A stretch of 62,971 nucleotides of DNA, from the NCBI GenBank assembly GCA_014860745.1, contig JACZJC010000024.1:1-62971 (forward strand), in the 5' to 3' direction. The translations under genes and the position numbers were made by a program. Every line of letters begins with the position of its first letter. The first letter of the stretch is position 1. The stretch comes from Anaerolineales bacterium (GTDB lineage Bacteria > Chloroflexota > Anaerolineae > Anaerolineales > Villigracilaceae). The notes under the pieces were generated by a model. It worked only from the letters and a program-made list of their open reading frames with translations. It searched no databases and was not told the DNA's origin. Shown piece after piece: positions 1 to 8,300 of this stretch.

Positions 1-133
1 CATGGAAGCTGGGCTCTTGTTAGCTGCTTCTCCGTTCGAGTGATCTTTTCCCCTTCAACTGGACACGCTTGTCCTTTGCCCGTTCCTCAATTTCCCCCAC
101 CGCCTATGTTACAGAGTCCCCTGATTTTGTGGC

Positions 134-162
134 TTGAATAATTAGAATTTATGTTCTATAAT
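134..162 (+). promoter_or_regulatory. Sigma-70-like promoter of the radical SAM gene
   Basis: A TTGAAT box (134-139) and a perfect TATAAT box (157-162) are separated by 17 bases. Transcription would begin about 7 bases past the -10, at or next to the ATG at 169, so the transcript would be leaderless or nearly so. This is seen in sequence only; no start site is measured. Confidence 0.6.
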
Positions 163-168
163 GGATAT

Positions 169-1326
169 ATGGACTCGCTTGAAACCCTCAAAGAGTTGTC
201 CTCGCAAATGACCTTCGAAGCGGATGGAGAGCCCCGCGCCTCTACCCCCGCCCCGGCCTGCTTCACCCCGAAGGAAAGTGACCAGGCCTTTACACATTCC
301 GCCCAACTCCCCAACGGACAGAAGATCATTCTGCTCAAAACTCTGCTTTCCTCCGCCTGCGAACGGGATTGTTTCTACTGTCCCTTCCGCGCGGGCAGGG
401 ATTTCCGCCGCGCTACCTTCAAGCCCGATGAATTCGCAGGCTTGTTCAGTAAAATGAATCGGGGCGGAATGGCCGAAGGGGTCTTCCTCAGCTCCGGGCT
501 GGCCGGAGGCGGAGTCCGCACGCAGGATAAACTCCTCGATACGGCAGAGATTCTGCGCAGGAAACACCTATTCCGCGGGTATCTTCATCTGAAGATCATG
601 CCCGGTGCCGAGAAGGACCAGGTCTACCGCGCCATGCAGCTCGCGGATCGTGTCTCGGTCAACCTGGAGGCGCCCAGCACCGAAAGGCTCGCCAAACTCG
701 CCCCGCACAAGAACTTCTTCCAGGAGTTGCTGCGTCCGCTAAAATGGGTGGAGGAAATTCGCAGAAGCGTGCCCGCCTATAAATTCTGGAACGGGCGTTA
801 TCCCTCCACAGTGACTCAATTCGTGGCCGGCGGCTCCGATGAAAGCGACCTGGAATTGCTTGGCATCACCAGTTGGCTGAATAAAAATGTCAGGCTCAAG
901 CGCGCCTACTTTTCCGCATTCCATCCCATCCGTGATACCCCGCTCGAAAACAAACCCGCTGTCGACCCCATGCGCGAACATCGTTTATATCAGGCCTCGT
1001 TCTTATTGCGCGATTACGGCTTCGACCTCGAAGACCTGCCCTTCACGGAAGACAGCAACCTTCCTCTCCACACCGACCCAAAACAGGCCTGGGCGGAAAT
1101 GCATTTACTGCATCAGCCCATCGAGTTGAACAAAGCCGATCAGCGTGACCTGATCAAGATTCCCGGCATCGGCATGAAAGGCGCGCAGGCAATTCTATTT
1201 GCAAGAAAGAATAAAAAGATACGCGACCTTTCTTCGTTGAACAAACTCGGCATCATTGCCGAACGCGCTGCGCCGTATATTCTGCTCGATGGGCGCAAGC
1301 CGGCCATGCAAATGAATTTTTTATAA
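169..1326 (+). CDS. Radical SAM protein with C-terminal helix-hairpin-helix (putative DNA modification/repair type)
   Basis: A 385-residue protein. The radical SAM iron-sulfur motif CX3CX2C lies at about residues 64-71 (CERDCFYC), followed by a TIM-barrel-like region containing a GG-rich SAM-binding stretch. The last 60 residues form a helix-hairpin-helix (IKIPGIGMKGAQAI), a non-specific DNA-binding fold. This combination matches the family annotated as 'putative DNA modification/repair radical SAM protein', which in other genomes sits beside a uracil-DNA-glycosylase-like gene; no such partner is visible here. The reading frame is open from an ATG at 151, but the -10 box at 157-162 overlaps that stretch, so I place the start at the ATG at 169. 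The actual substrate is unknown. Confidence 0.8.
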   Translation: MDSLETLKELSSQMTFEADGEPRASTPAPACFTPKESDQAFTHSAQLPNGQKIILLKTLLSSACERDCFYCPFRAGRDFRRATFKPDEFAGLFSKMNRGGMAEGVFLSSGLAGGGVRTQDKLLDTAEILRRKHLFRGYLHLKIMPGAEKDQVYRAMQLADRVSVNLEAPSTERLAKLAPHKNFFQELLRPLKWVEEIRRSVPAYKFWNGRYPSTVTQFVAGGSDESDLELLGITSWLNKNVRLKRAYFSAFHPIRDTPLENKPAVDPMREHRLYQASFLLRDYGFDLEDLPFTEDSNLPLHTDPKQAWAEMHLLHQPIELNKADQRDLIKIPGIGMKGAQAILFARKNKKIRDLSSLNKLGIIAERAAPYILLDGRKPAMQMNFL

Positions 1327-1352
1327 CGCAGGTCGAACATCAATGACCGGAA

Positions 1353-1397
1353 GATAACAAAACATCGTCAATAAATCATTGACGATGTTTTGTTATC
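1353..1397. terminator. Perfect 19-bp inverted repeat, probable transcription terminator
   Basis: Arms 1353-1371 and 1379-1397 are exactly complementary around a 7-base loop. The outer stem is A-rich on the 5' side and T-rich on the 3' side, so it could act as a terminator downstream of the radical SAM gene. It is too symmetrical to tell which strand it serves. Confidence 0.6.
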
Positions 1398-1518
1398 GAT
1401 GAATTCATCAACCTTAAAATTTTACAATATCCCCCATTCATCCCTTGTATTTAATTTCATAACAGCTATACTAAATCAAACGATATGCATTTTTATAAAT
1501 GCAAAAGGAGATTTATAA

Positions 1519-2001
1519 ATGTCAACAACAACAATGGAAACACTTGCGATCAAGACCGAAAATAAATTCAGAACGCTGATCACAAAACAATCCTACCAAA
1601 AAGGCGAAGTGATCTGTGCCATGCCCAGCGAAAACATCATGGACAAGCCCAATCGCTTCACAGTCCAGATCGCACGCGACAGGCACACCCACGTAGGCAA
1701 ACTCGCCGCGTTGAATCACTCCTGTGACCCTAACGTGATCCTCGATACCGAGAAAATGCTGATGATCGCCCGCCGCGACATCGCAAAAGGCGAGGAACTT
1801 TCATTCTTCTATCCCTCCACCGAATGGGAAATGCAGGCGCCGTTCATTTGCTTGTGCGGAGCCGCAAACTGCATCCATGTGGTGGCGGGTGCGCGCTTCC
1901 TGCCTCTCTCCACGCTCGAGAATCACTACCTCAATCCCCACATCCGCGATCTGATGATCGAACTGCTCAAGAACACAAAACTACATTTGAAGAATCTGTA
2001 G
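1519..2001 (+). CDS. Small bacterial SET-domain protein (putative protein lysine methyltransferase)
   Basis: A 160-residue protein that is almost entirely a SET domain. The SAM-binding and pseudoknot motif NHSCDPN is at about residues 66-72, and the ELSFFYPST segment supplies the catalytic tyrosine region. The end carries a post-SET-like cysteine cluster (CLCGAANCIH), expected to bind zinc with the SET cysteine. SET proteins transfer methyl groups from S-adenosylmethionine to lysine side chains; the target in a bacterium without histones cannot be told from sequence. The ATG at 1519 has an AGGAG ribosome-binding site 9 bases upstream. The gene stands alone, between terminator-like hairpins. 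Confidence 0.85.
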   Translation: MSTTTMETLAIKTENKFRTLITKQSYQKGEVICAMPSENIMDKPNRFTVQIARDRHTHVGKLAALNHSCDPNVILDTEKMLMIARRDIAKGEELSFFYPSTEWEMQAPFICLCGAANCIHVVAGARFLPLSTLENHYLNPHIRDLMIELLKNTKLHLKNL

Positions 2002-2011
2002 CCATTGAATC

Positions 2012-2044
2012 AAAACTCCGCGTTCTAGTTGAACGTGGAGTTTT
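2012..2044. terminator. Hairpin terminator between convergent genes
   Basis: Arms 2012-2025 and 2031-2044 pair with a single G-U, around a 5-base loop, and the 3' arm runs into T6. It can end the SET gene on the plus strand, and its A-rich 5' arm gives a U tract for the convergent minus-strand gene. Confidence 0.75.
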
Positions 2045-2048
2045 TTGT

Positions 2049-2471
2049 TTACAATTTTTGGTGCAGGGCCAGCAGCTTGTATGCGCTCGACCACGGCTTG
2101 CCCAGACGGTGATTGTCAGAAACTACGATCTTGCTGAATTTCTGCGCGATCTGCGGCATCAGCATGGCGATCGCCCCCCAGTCATCCGCCAACACCGCTT
2201 CCTTCATTTTAGCGGCCACCTGTCCCGCCCACATCCACTCCATGCGGAATTTATCCGCCTTCACCCAGTAGTCACGCTTTTCCCACGCTGCCACCGACAC
2301 GTCGATGCCGTCCGCAATGGCTTGCAGCGCCAGTGCAATGAAGGCAGCCTGGTCCTTCGTTTCGGGCGTCACTGCGCTTTGCTTCGCCAGTTCACGGATG
2401 CACAGCACGATCGATTTTGTCAAACGGGTTCGTTCTTTTCCTACCGAATCGGGGTTGATCACACGGCTCAA
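2049..2471 (-). CDS. Conserved-looking hypothetical protein, 140 aa
   Basis: I do not recognise this protein. It is a soluble, mostly helical 140-residue chain without signal peptide or membrane segment. A Trp/Met-rich middle (MEWMWAGQVAAKMKEA) and a basic N-terminus (KERTRLTKS) are the only distinctive features. The start is a TTG at 2471 preceded by a GGAG ribosome-binding site about 9 bases away; no ATG or GTG gives a better start. The gene is convergent with the SET gene and shares the hairpin at 2012-2044 as terminator. It is divergent from the HAD phosphatase gene, with about 100 bases of shared upstream region. Confidence 0.65.
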   Translation of the reverse strand: MSRVINPDSVGKERTRLTKSIVLCIRELAKQSAVTPETKDQAAFIALALQAIADGIDVSVAAWEKRDYWVKADKFRMEWMWAGQVAAKMKEAVLADDWGAIAMLMPQIAQKFSKIVVSDNHRLGKPWSSAYKLLALHQKL

Positions 2472-2555
2472 GGTTATTCTCCAAAAAATTGTTTTTTACA
2501 GAAGCGCGATTATACCGCTTCGGACGCAGTCCTGCGAACATCGTCCGTGTTGGGA

Positions 2556-2561
2556 TAAAAT
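2556..2561 (+). promoter_or_regulatory. Possible -10 box of the HAD gene
   Basis: A TAAAAT hexamer ends 14 bases before the ATG at 2576, implying a 5' leader of only about 8 bases. The corresponding -35 is weak, and no ribosome-binding site is visible. Tentative. Confidence 0.35.
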
Positions 2562-2575
2562 AGGGTCACAACAAT

Positions 2576-3193
2576 ATGGGATCACCGCTCACCGCCATCA
2601 TCTTCGACTTTGGAAATGTCTTCGTTAATTGGGATGCCCGCAACCTCTATAAGCGCTTCTTCCCCAACCTCCAGGCGGTTGACTCTTTTCTCGAGGAAAT
2701 TCACTTCATCGAATGGAACGCACACCAGGATGCAGGCCGTCCATTCCAGGAGGGCGTTGCGGAACTCTCCGCTCGATTCCCCCACTACGCCGGGCTGATT
2801 CAAGCATATGACATGTATTGGGAGGAAAGCCTCACCGAAACCCTGCATGAGAATATCGAAATTGCCAAGAAATTAAAAGATTATGGCTGGCCGCTCTATC
2901 TTTTGAGTAATTTCTCAGTCGAGAAATTTGAGGTCGTTAAAAAGAAATATGATTTCCTGAAAATTTTCAATGAGATGATCATTTCGGGTGAACATAAGCT
3001 AGTCAAACCAGACCCCGCTATTTTTGAAATTGCCCTCAAGAAGATTCGCCGTCAGGCAACAGAGTGCCTGTTCATTGACGACTCGCTCCCAAATATTGAA
3101 TCAGCGCGTAGAATGGGGTTTGCGACCATCCATTACCTATCCCCTGCTCAATTGAAACGGGACTTATACCAATATTCCATAAAAGGAATTTAA
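2576..3193 (+). CDS. HAD-superfamily phosphatase (subfamily IA, YihX-like)
   Basis: A 205-residue haloacid-dehalogenase fold hydrolase. Motif I is IIFDFGNVFVNWD, with the nucleophile Asp11 and the FDxGNV signature of the YihX-type group, whose characterised members act on sugar phosphates such as glucose 1-phosphate. Motif II is LLSNFS, motif III is KLVKPDPAIF (catalytic Lys) and motif IV is FIDDSLPNIESA (two Asp residues for magnesium). All catalytic motifs are intact. A helical cap lies between motifs I and II. The stop is 4 bases before the polyprenyl synthase gene, so the two are probably co-transcribed. The substrate is not predictable. Confidence 0.88.
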   Translation: MGSPLTAIIFDFGNVFVNWDARNLYKRFFPNLQAVDSFLEEIHFIEWNAHQDAGRPFQEGVAELSARFPHYAGLIQAYDMYWEESLTETLHENIEIAKKLKDYGWPLYLLSNFSVEKFEVVKKKYDFLKIFNEMIISGEHKLVKPDPAIFEIALKKIRRQATECLFIDDSLPNIESARRMGFATIHYLSPAQLKRDLYQYSIKGI

Positions 3194-3197
3194 ATAC

Positions 3198-4235
3198 ATG
3201 ACAACCATCACGCAAACTATGCTGGAAACCATCGAAGAAGAATTGCAGCGACAGGTGGCGCGCCTTGACCAGCCACGTACAAAGGAATTTCACGACATGC
3301 TCACCTATCATATGGGGTGGACGGGGGCAGGCGCAGGTCCGCTTGCGACTGGCAAGCGGATTCGTCCTTTGATAACTTTGTTTTCTGTTGCTTCTTGTTT
3401 GAGTAAGAGTGATATGAAAGAAATTAAAGGTCTAAATTGGCTACACGCAAAATCAGCCGCTGCCGCGATCGAACTCATCCACAACTTCTCGCTTGTCCAT
3501 GATGATATCCAGGATAATTCAAACCTCAGGCGCGGGCGGCAAACCGTTTGGGTTAAATGGGGTTCGCCCATGGCGATCAATGCCGGTGATGCTTTGTTTG
3601 TGATTGCCAATCAAGCCGTCCTGGACCTGGCCGAATATTACCCGGCTGAAATTGTTGTCGGCGCGGCAAAGATTCTGAATGACTGCTGTCTGGACCTAAC
3701 CCGTGGCCAGTTTCTGGATATGTCATATGAAGAACGCACCGACCTTACTATGGAAGACTACTGGCCAATGATCGGCGGGAAGACCTCTGCCCTGCTGTCT
3801 GCTTGTACCCACATAGGCTCCCTTCTTGGCTACGCGAAGGAAAGTGAGCAGGAAGCTTATCGCCTCTTCGGGTATCACCTGGGTCTTGCTTTTCAAGTTC
3901 AAGACGATATTCTTGGCATATGGGGTGACGAATCCGTTACCGGGAAATCAGCCGCGAGTGATCTTGTGGAGGGCAAGAATTCCCTCCCGGTTCTTTTTGC
4001 CTTGGGGAAAAATGGAAAATTCGCTGAAAGATGGCGGCAGGGACCGATTACGTACGCCGATGTCGGCGTTGTATCCGCTTTGCTGGTGGATGAGGGCGGC
4101 CGGGAATTTGCAGAAAAAATGTCTGAGCTTGAAACACAGAAGGCGCTGGGCTATTTAAGGCAGGCAGATCCGCAAGGCGAAACGGGGCAGGCAATGCTCG
4201 AGCTGGCCAACATGCTGCTTAAACGGAATCAATGA
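3198..4235 (+). CDS. Polyprenyl (isoprenyl) diphosphate synthase
   Basis: A 345-residue trans-prenyltransferase. It condenses isopentenyl diphosphate with allylic diphosphates to give precursors of quinone tails, carotenoids or membrane lipids. The first aspartate-rich motif DDIQD is at residues 102-106, followed by the diphosphate-binding NLRRGRQT; the second, DDILGIWGD, is at 236-244, followed by GKSAASDLVEGK. The small residues before the first motif suggest a medium-chain product, but length cannot be fixed by eye. A substrate-binding GKRIRP is at about 52-57. The gene directly follows the HAD phosphatase gene. The last gene before tRNA-Gly. Confidence 0.9.
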   Translation: MTTITQTMLETIEEELQRQVARLDQPRTKEFHDMLTYHMGWTGAGAGPLATGKRIRPLITLFSVASCLSKSDMKEIKGLNWLHAKSAAAAIELIHNFSLVHDDIQDNSNLRRGRQTVWVKWGSPMAINAGDALFVIANQAVLDLAEYYPAEIVVGAAKILNDCCLDLTRGQFLDMSYEERTDLTMEDYWPMIGGKTSALLSACTHIGSLLGYAKESEQEAYRLFGYHLGLAFQVQDDILGIWGDESVTGKSAASDLVEGKNSLPVLFALGKNGKFAERWRQGPITYADVGVVSALLVDEGGREFAEKMSELETQKALGYLRQADPQGETGQAMLELANMLLKRNQ

Positions 4236-4268
4236 TTCGGTCCGCAAGGAGGCGGTTCTTAATCAGGC

Positions 4269-4298
4269 TTGACACCCGTTTTCAGCGTGGCGTATAAT
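4269..4298 (+). promoter_or_regulatory. Consensus sigma-70 promoter of tRNA-Gly
   Basis: A perfect TTGACA (4269-4274) and a perfect TATAAT (4293-4298) are 18 bases apart. The predicted start site is about 10 bases before the mature tRNA 5' end at 4315. It is the strongest promoter visible in the window. Confidence 0.88.
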
Positions 4299-4314
4299 CG
4301 CCCTCACCAATTAC

Positions 4315-4386
4315 GCGGGTGTAGTTCAGTGGTAGAACGCTTGCTTCCCAAGCAAGATATCGTGGGTTCGAGTCCCATCACCCGCT
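4315..4386 (+). tRNA. tRNA-Gly (anticodon CCC)
   Basis: A full cloverleaf can be drawn: acceptor stem GCGGGTG/CACCCGC, D stem GTTC/GAAC, anticodon stem CTTGC/GCAAG with loop TTCCCAA (anticodon CCC, reading GGG codons), and a T arm with GTGGG/CCCAT and loop TTCGAGT. The discriminator base is T, and the 3' CCA is not encoded. Confidence 0.95.
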
Positions 4387-4393
4387 CACAGTT

Positions 4394-4422
4394 AGTCGAG
4401 GAATCAGCCGCCTCGACTTTTT
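4394..4422 (+). terminator. Rho-independent terminator of tRNA-Gly
   Basis: Arms AGTCGAGG (4394-4401) and CCTCGACT (4411-4418) pair perfectly around a 9-base loop and are followed by a run of T. It lies right after the tRNA and separates it from the response-regulator operon. Confidence 0.85.
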
Positions 4423-4524
4423 GTTATGCTATACTATTTGCAAGGTTTTTCTCGTTTGTAAGGTAGCTGTTATGCTGAACTTCCAGGGTAACAAGTAAAA
4501 TTCGACCTGGAGTTCACAAGCAAA

Positions 4525-4917
4525 ATGGCTGAACAAAATAAAGGTACGGTACTTTACGTGGAGGACAACTTCGACAACCGCAATCTGATCCGCCGGGTCC
4601 TTGGCGCGGAGGGTTATTCGGTTGTGGATGCTGTCAATGCAGGGCAGGCGATCGGCAGGCTGGAAGAAACGAAGATCGATCTTATCTTGATGGATATCAA
4701 CATGCCCGACATGGACGGATATACATTAACCACAAAGATCAAGGGCATTCAAAAATTTTCGAGCATCCCCATTATCGCTGTCACCGCAAACGTCATGCGT
4801 GGAGACCGCGAGAAGTCGCTTGAAGCGGGATGCGACGGGTATATCCAAAAACCGATTGACATTGACACGCTTGCGCAGCAGATCGAGCGGTTTATGACAA
4901 GGAGCTCAAATGGCTGA
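4525..4917 (+). CDS. Single-domain CheY-like response regulator
   Basis: A 130-residue stand-alone receiver. The acidic pair is in YVEDN (about 11-15), the phospho-acceptor is Asp57 in LMDINMPDMDGY, the switch Thr lies in IIAVTAN and the conserved Lys in YIQKPID. No output domain is present, so it must act by protein contact or phosphotransfer, like CheY or DivK. It opens the 17-gene sensor operon and overlaps the next receiver gene by 8 bases, so the two are translationally coupled. Its most likely kinase partner is the hybrid kinase at 29303, but this is inferred only from gene order. Confidence 0.92.
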   Translation: MAEQNKGTVLYVEDNFDNRNLIRRVLGAEGYSVVDAVNAGQAIGRLEETKIDLILMDINMPDMDGYTLTTKIKGIQKFSSIPIIAVTANVMRGDREKSLEAGCDGYIQKPIDIDTLAQQIERFMTRSSNG

Positions 4918-5368
4918 CCAGAATCAACCCCCTGCTGTGTCCGACACACAGCCGATTCGCAAACCGAATATTCCGAAGGACGCCGCTGTGCTGGTGGTTG
5001 AGGATAATGTTTCGAACTTTGTGCTGATCGCGCGTATGCTTGGCTATCTCGGGGTCCATTGCGAATGGAAGACCTCCGGGTATGAAGTTCTTGAGTACGC
5101 CGACACCCTTCCGCGCCTGGACCTGATTCTGATGGACATCCGCCTTCCCTACGAGGATGGATACGGCGCGCTTAAAAAGATCCGCGCTTCTGAGCGCTTC
5201 AAATCGGTTCCAATCATTGCCGTCACCGCGGAAGCCAGCCAGGAGCAGATGAAGAAAGCCCAGGATTCCGGGTTTGATGGTTTCCTGGGAAAGCCGCTCG
5301 ACCCCGACCGCTTCCCGGATCAAATCCGCCGTATTTTAAGTGGTGAACCCGTTTGGGAATTTAGTTAA
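4910..5368 (+). CDS. Single-domain CheY-like response regulator with N-terminal extension
   Basis: A 152-residue receiver. About 23 disordered, proline-rich residues precede the fold. The acidic residues are in VVEDN (29-33), the phospho-acceptor is Asp76 in LMDIRLPYEDGY, and the conserved Lys is in FLGKPLDP. It lacks an output domain. It starts inside the preceding receiver gene (8-base overlap) and ends 12 bases before the first GAF sensor gene. It is related to its neighbour, but not a recent copy: the motif surroundings differ. Confidence 0.92.
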   Translation: MADQNQPPAVSDTQPIRKPNIPKDAAVLVVEDNVSNFVLIARMLGYLGVHCEWKTSGYEVLEYADTLPRLDLILMDIRLPYEDGYGALKKIRASERFKSVPIIAVTAEASQEQMKKAQDSGFDGFLGKPLDPDRFPDQIRRILSGEPVWEFS

Positions 5369-5380
5369 TAGAACAGATCG

Positions 5381-8300
5381 ATGACAGCGAATCAAGCGCC
5401 GCCCGGAATTGATCCAACCCAAAATAGAAATAAGGCCAGCCTGACGGGGACATTGGTAAGGACACTCCTTATTTTCGCCTTCATTCCCCTTGCCTTGATG
5501 GCAGGGGCGGCTTATTTTCGGGCACGGGCACTCCTGCGGGATCAGGTGATAATACAAACAGAAAACCTGTTGAGTAATCAACTTAAGATTGTCGAGCGGG
5601 AAATACGAATTAAAGAAGAATTGATTGAAATAAATGTGGCCACGGATGAGTTCTCACCGCTGATCGAACTGGCGCTGCATGCGAACCCCCAGAGCCGCGA
5701 ATTTCGTGATATCCGTCAGGATTTTATCAACCAGTTCCAATCGGGCAACACAGCCGAAGGCAAATCTGTTTTTGATCAGTTTTTTCTGGTCGATACGGAT
5801 GGGGTTATCAGGGTTTCAAGCAACGCCGAATGGCAAAACACATCTCTCGATCCATTGATGTTTGACGAAATGGAAAGGCCTCGGTCACACGCCTTCTTCG
5901 GCCTCTCCCCCATTTACCAGGGTGAATTCATTCTGGTCACAGCGGTCAACTATAAAACCGAACGCGGTTCCGTTCTCGGGTCATTGGTGGGCATCACGGA
6001 AAAGGAGAATCTTCAACAACTGCTCCAGCCCCTGAACGGGTTATCGCCTTTCGCGAACACCTACTTCATCCTGTCGGACAATCAATTCATTTCGAGTGAT
6101 CCAGAAACCGGAGAATTCACACAGGTGGCGGCTTCGGCTTCACAGAACGAACTGACCGCTGCCCTTGCCGGGCTTGTCGAAAATGCGGAGGAGAAACCGA
6201 AGGCGTTGGAAGTTACGTCACCGCAAGGCAGGCCGGCTCTTGCCCAAATAAAATGGTTCCCCGGCATGCAGGGCGGGGTTGTATTGGAGATCGATAATGA
6301 CAAGATCTACGCGCAGGTCGTTAGCCTTGCGCCGTTCACCATCATCCTCGCACTAGTAACGCTGGCAGGTTTGGGACTGGCATTGACGATCGGCATTCGC
6401 CGTGTCATCCGGCCGCTCCAGTCGCTGACAGAAATCACCCGAAGGTTCGCCGCCGGCGACTGGAGTCAGCGCGCGGAGGTCGGGAGCGACGATGAAGTTG
6501 GCATGCTCGCCAATTCCTTTAATTCCATGGCGGGTGAAATTGGGGATGTTTACCAGTCTCTCGAACAAAAGGTGGAAGAGAGAACGCGTCAAATCCATAC
6601 TGCTGCCGAGGTGGCTCAAAGCATTACAACCATTTCGAATCTGGATGAAATGCTAAAAAAGACTGCCGAACTTCTCGTTCAACAGTTTGGCTATCATCAG
6701 GCAAGCATCTACATGGTGGACAAGAGCGGGAAATTTCTCGATTTTAAAACTGGGTTTGGTCCCGCAACCCAGGGGCTGGCTGATAGGAAATACAGGCTCG
6801 AGGTCGGTTCCACCTCCATCATCGGTTGGGTTGGCGCGAAGAACCAGGCTCGCATCGCTTCGGATGTATTGGAAGATCCCATGCATCTTATGAACGAACT
6901 GCTTCCCGAAACACGCTCGGAAGCAAGTGTGCCGATTTCAGTCGGAACTTTGGTTCTTGGAGTCCTTGATGTCCAAAGCACACAGCCAGGCATGTTTGGT
7001 AAGGACAGCACGGTGATGCTCCAGACTTTGGCCAGCCAAATCGCAGCAGCCATCCAGACTGCGGGACTGGTCGAGGCGAGCCAGGTAAATTTCGAGGAAC
7101 TGGAGCGGCTGTATCGGTCGAGTCGGTTGGTTGCGGAAGCGGGCAACGAATCAGATATTTTAAAAATTGGCGGTCAGATTATCAGGGAGATCCCCTATCC
7201 AGCTATGTTGCTCCGAATGGAAAAGGACCAGCTCAAGGTTGTTGCCTCGTCCGATTCCATTCAATCTCTGAAGGTCTTGAATGAACCGCTGCGGTCTCAT
7301 GCCGGGTTCAACGAAATCTTCACCTACTTATATCGCGGGGCTGTTATTGCCGCCTCAACAGACACCACTCCACCCAGGATATTGCTCGACATCATGGGAG
7401 AATTGGGATTATCCAGCGCGGCTTTTGTGCCTGTCCGGCGCAGCAACTCTCTGGTTGCGATCATTCTTATCGGAGCGCGGAACCGAACCCTGACGCTTGC
7501 ATCCGTTCAACATTACGCCAACTTCGCCGACCTTATGTCGATCACCCTTGAAAAGGCGGAGGCGATTGGGCAGACGGAGCGGCATCTGCAGGAGGTCGAG
7601 TCCCTTGCTTCGGTAAATGAATTAATTTCATCCGCCTCCGACCTGCAGGGTTTCTATCAGTCATTGCTTGCGAAGATTCAGAAGATCATCGGTGATTACA
7701 ATTTGATCGTGGCCATCTTTGATGAAAAAAGCAATACCATCAGTATCCCGTTCAGTTACGAAAATAAACGGATCATCTCGATCGAACCGTTTCCCCTGGG
7801 CGAGGGATTAACCTCCATTCTGATTCGCACCCGCCAGCCTCTGTTGCTGGTGGAAAATACCGAACAGAAAGCATCGGAATTGGGTGCAAAAATTTCCGGC
7901 AAACCAGCCCGCTCGTGGATGGGCGCTCCAATGCTGGTACAGAACAACCCGATTGGTGCTTTGATTATCCAGGACCTTGAGAATGAGCACGCCTTCGACG
8001 AAAACGACCTGAAATTCTTTACCACTCTTGCCGGTCAAGTTGCGGGGGTTATTAACAACGTCCGCCTGTTGGATGAAAGCCGGCGCAAAGCGGTGCAGCT
8101 GGAGACCGCTGCGGAAATTGCCCGCGACATCAGCGTTTCCCTCAACCTCGATGAATTATTGATCAAGGCGGTTAATTTGATTCGAGAGCGGTTCGATTTT
8201 TATCACGCCGCCATCTTCCTGCACGACCTGCCCGGTGAATTTGCGCTGATCCGCGAGGCGACGGGAGAGGCCGGCATTCAGATGAAAAGGACTGGGTATA

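Noticed and set aside
1-133. Possible start codon of a minus-strand gene at the left edge (CAT at 1-3)
   Set aside because: Only three bases are visible, and no ribosome-binding site supports it; otherwise nothing is recognised in this stretch.
1824-2558. A 244-codon plus-strand frame overlapping the SET gene and the opposite gene
   Set aside because: Histidine/arginine-rich shadow of two genes; no start signal or family pattern.
4269-4466. A 65-codon frame spanning tRNA-Gly
   Set aside because: It is made of the tRNA, its promoter and its terminator; a coincidental open frame.
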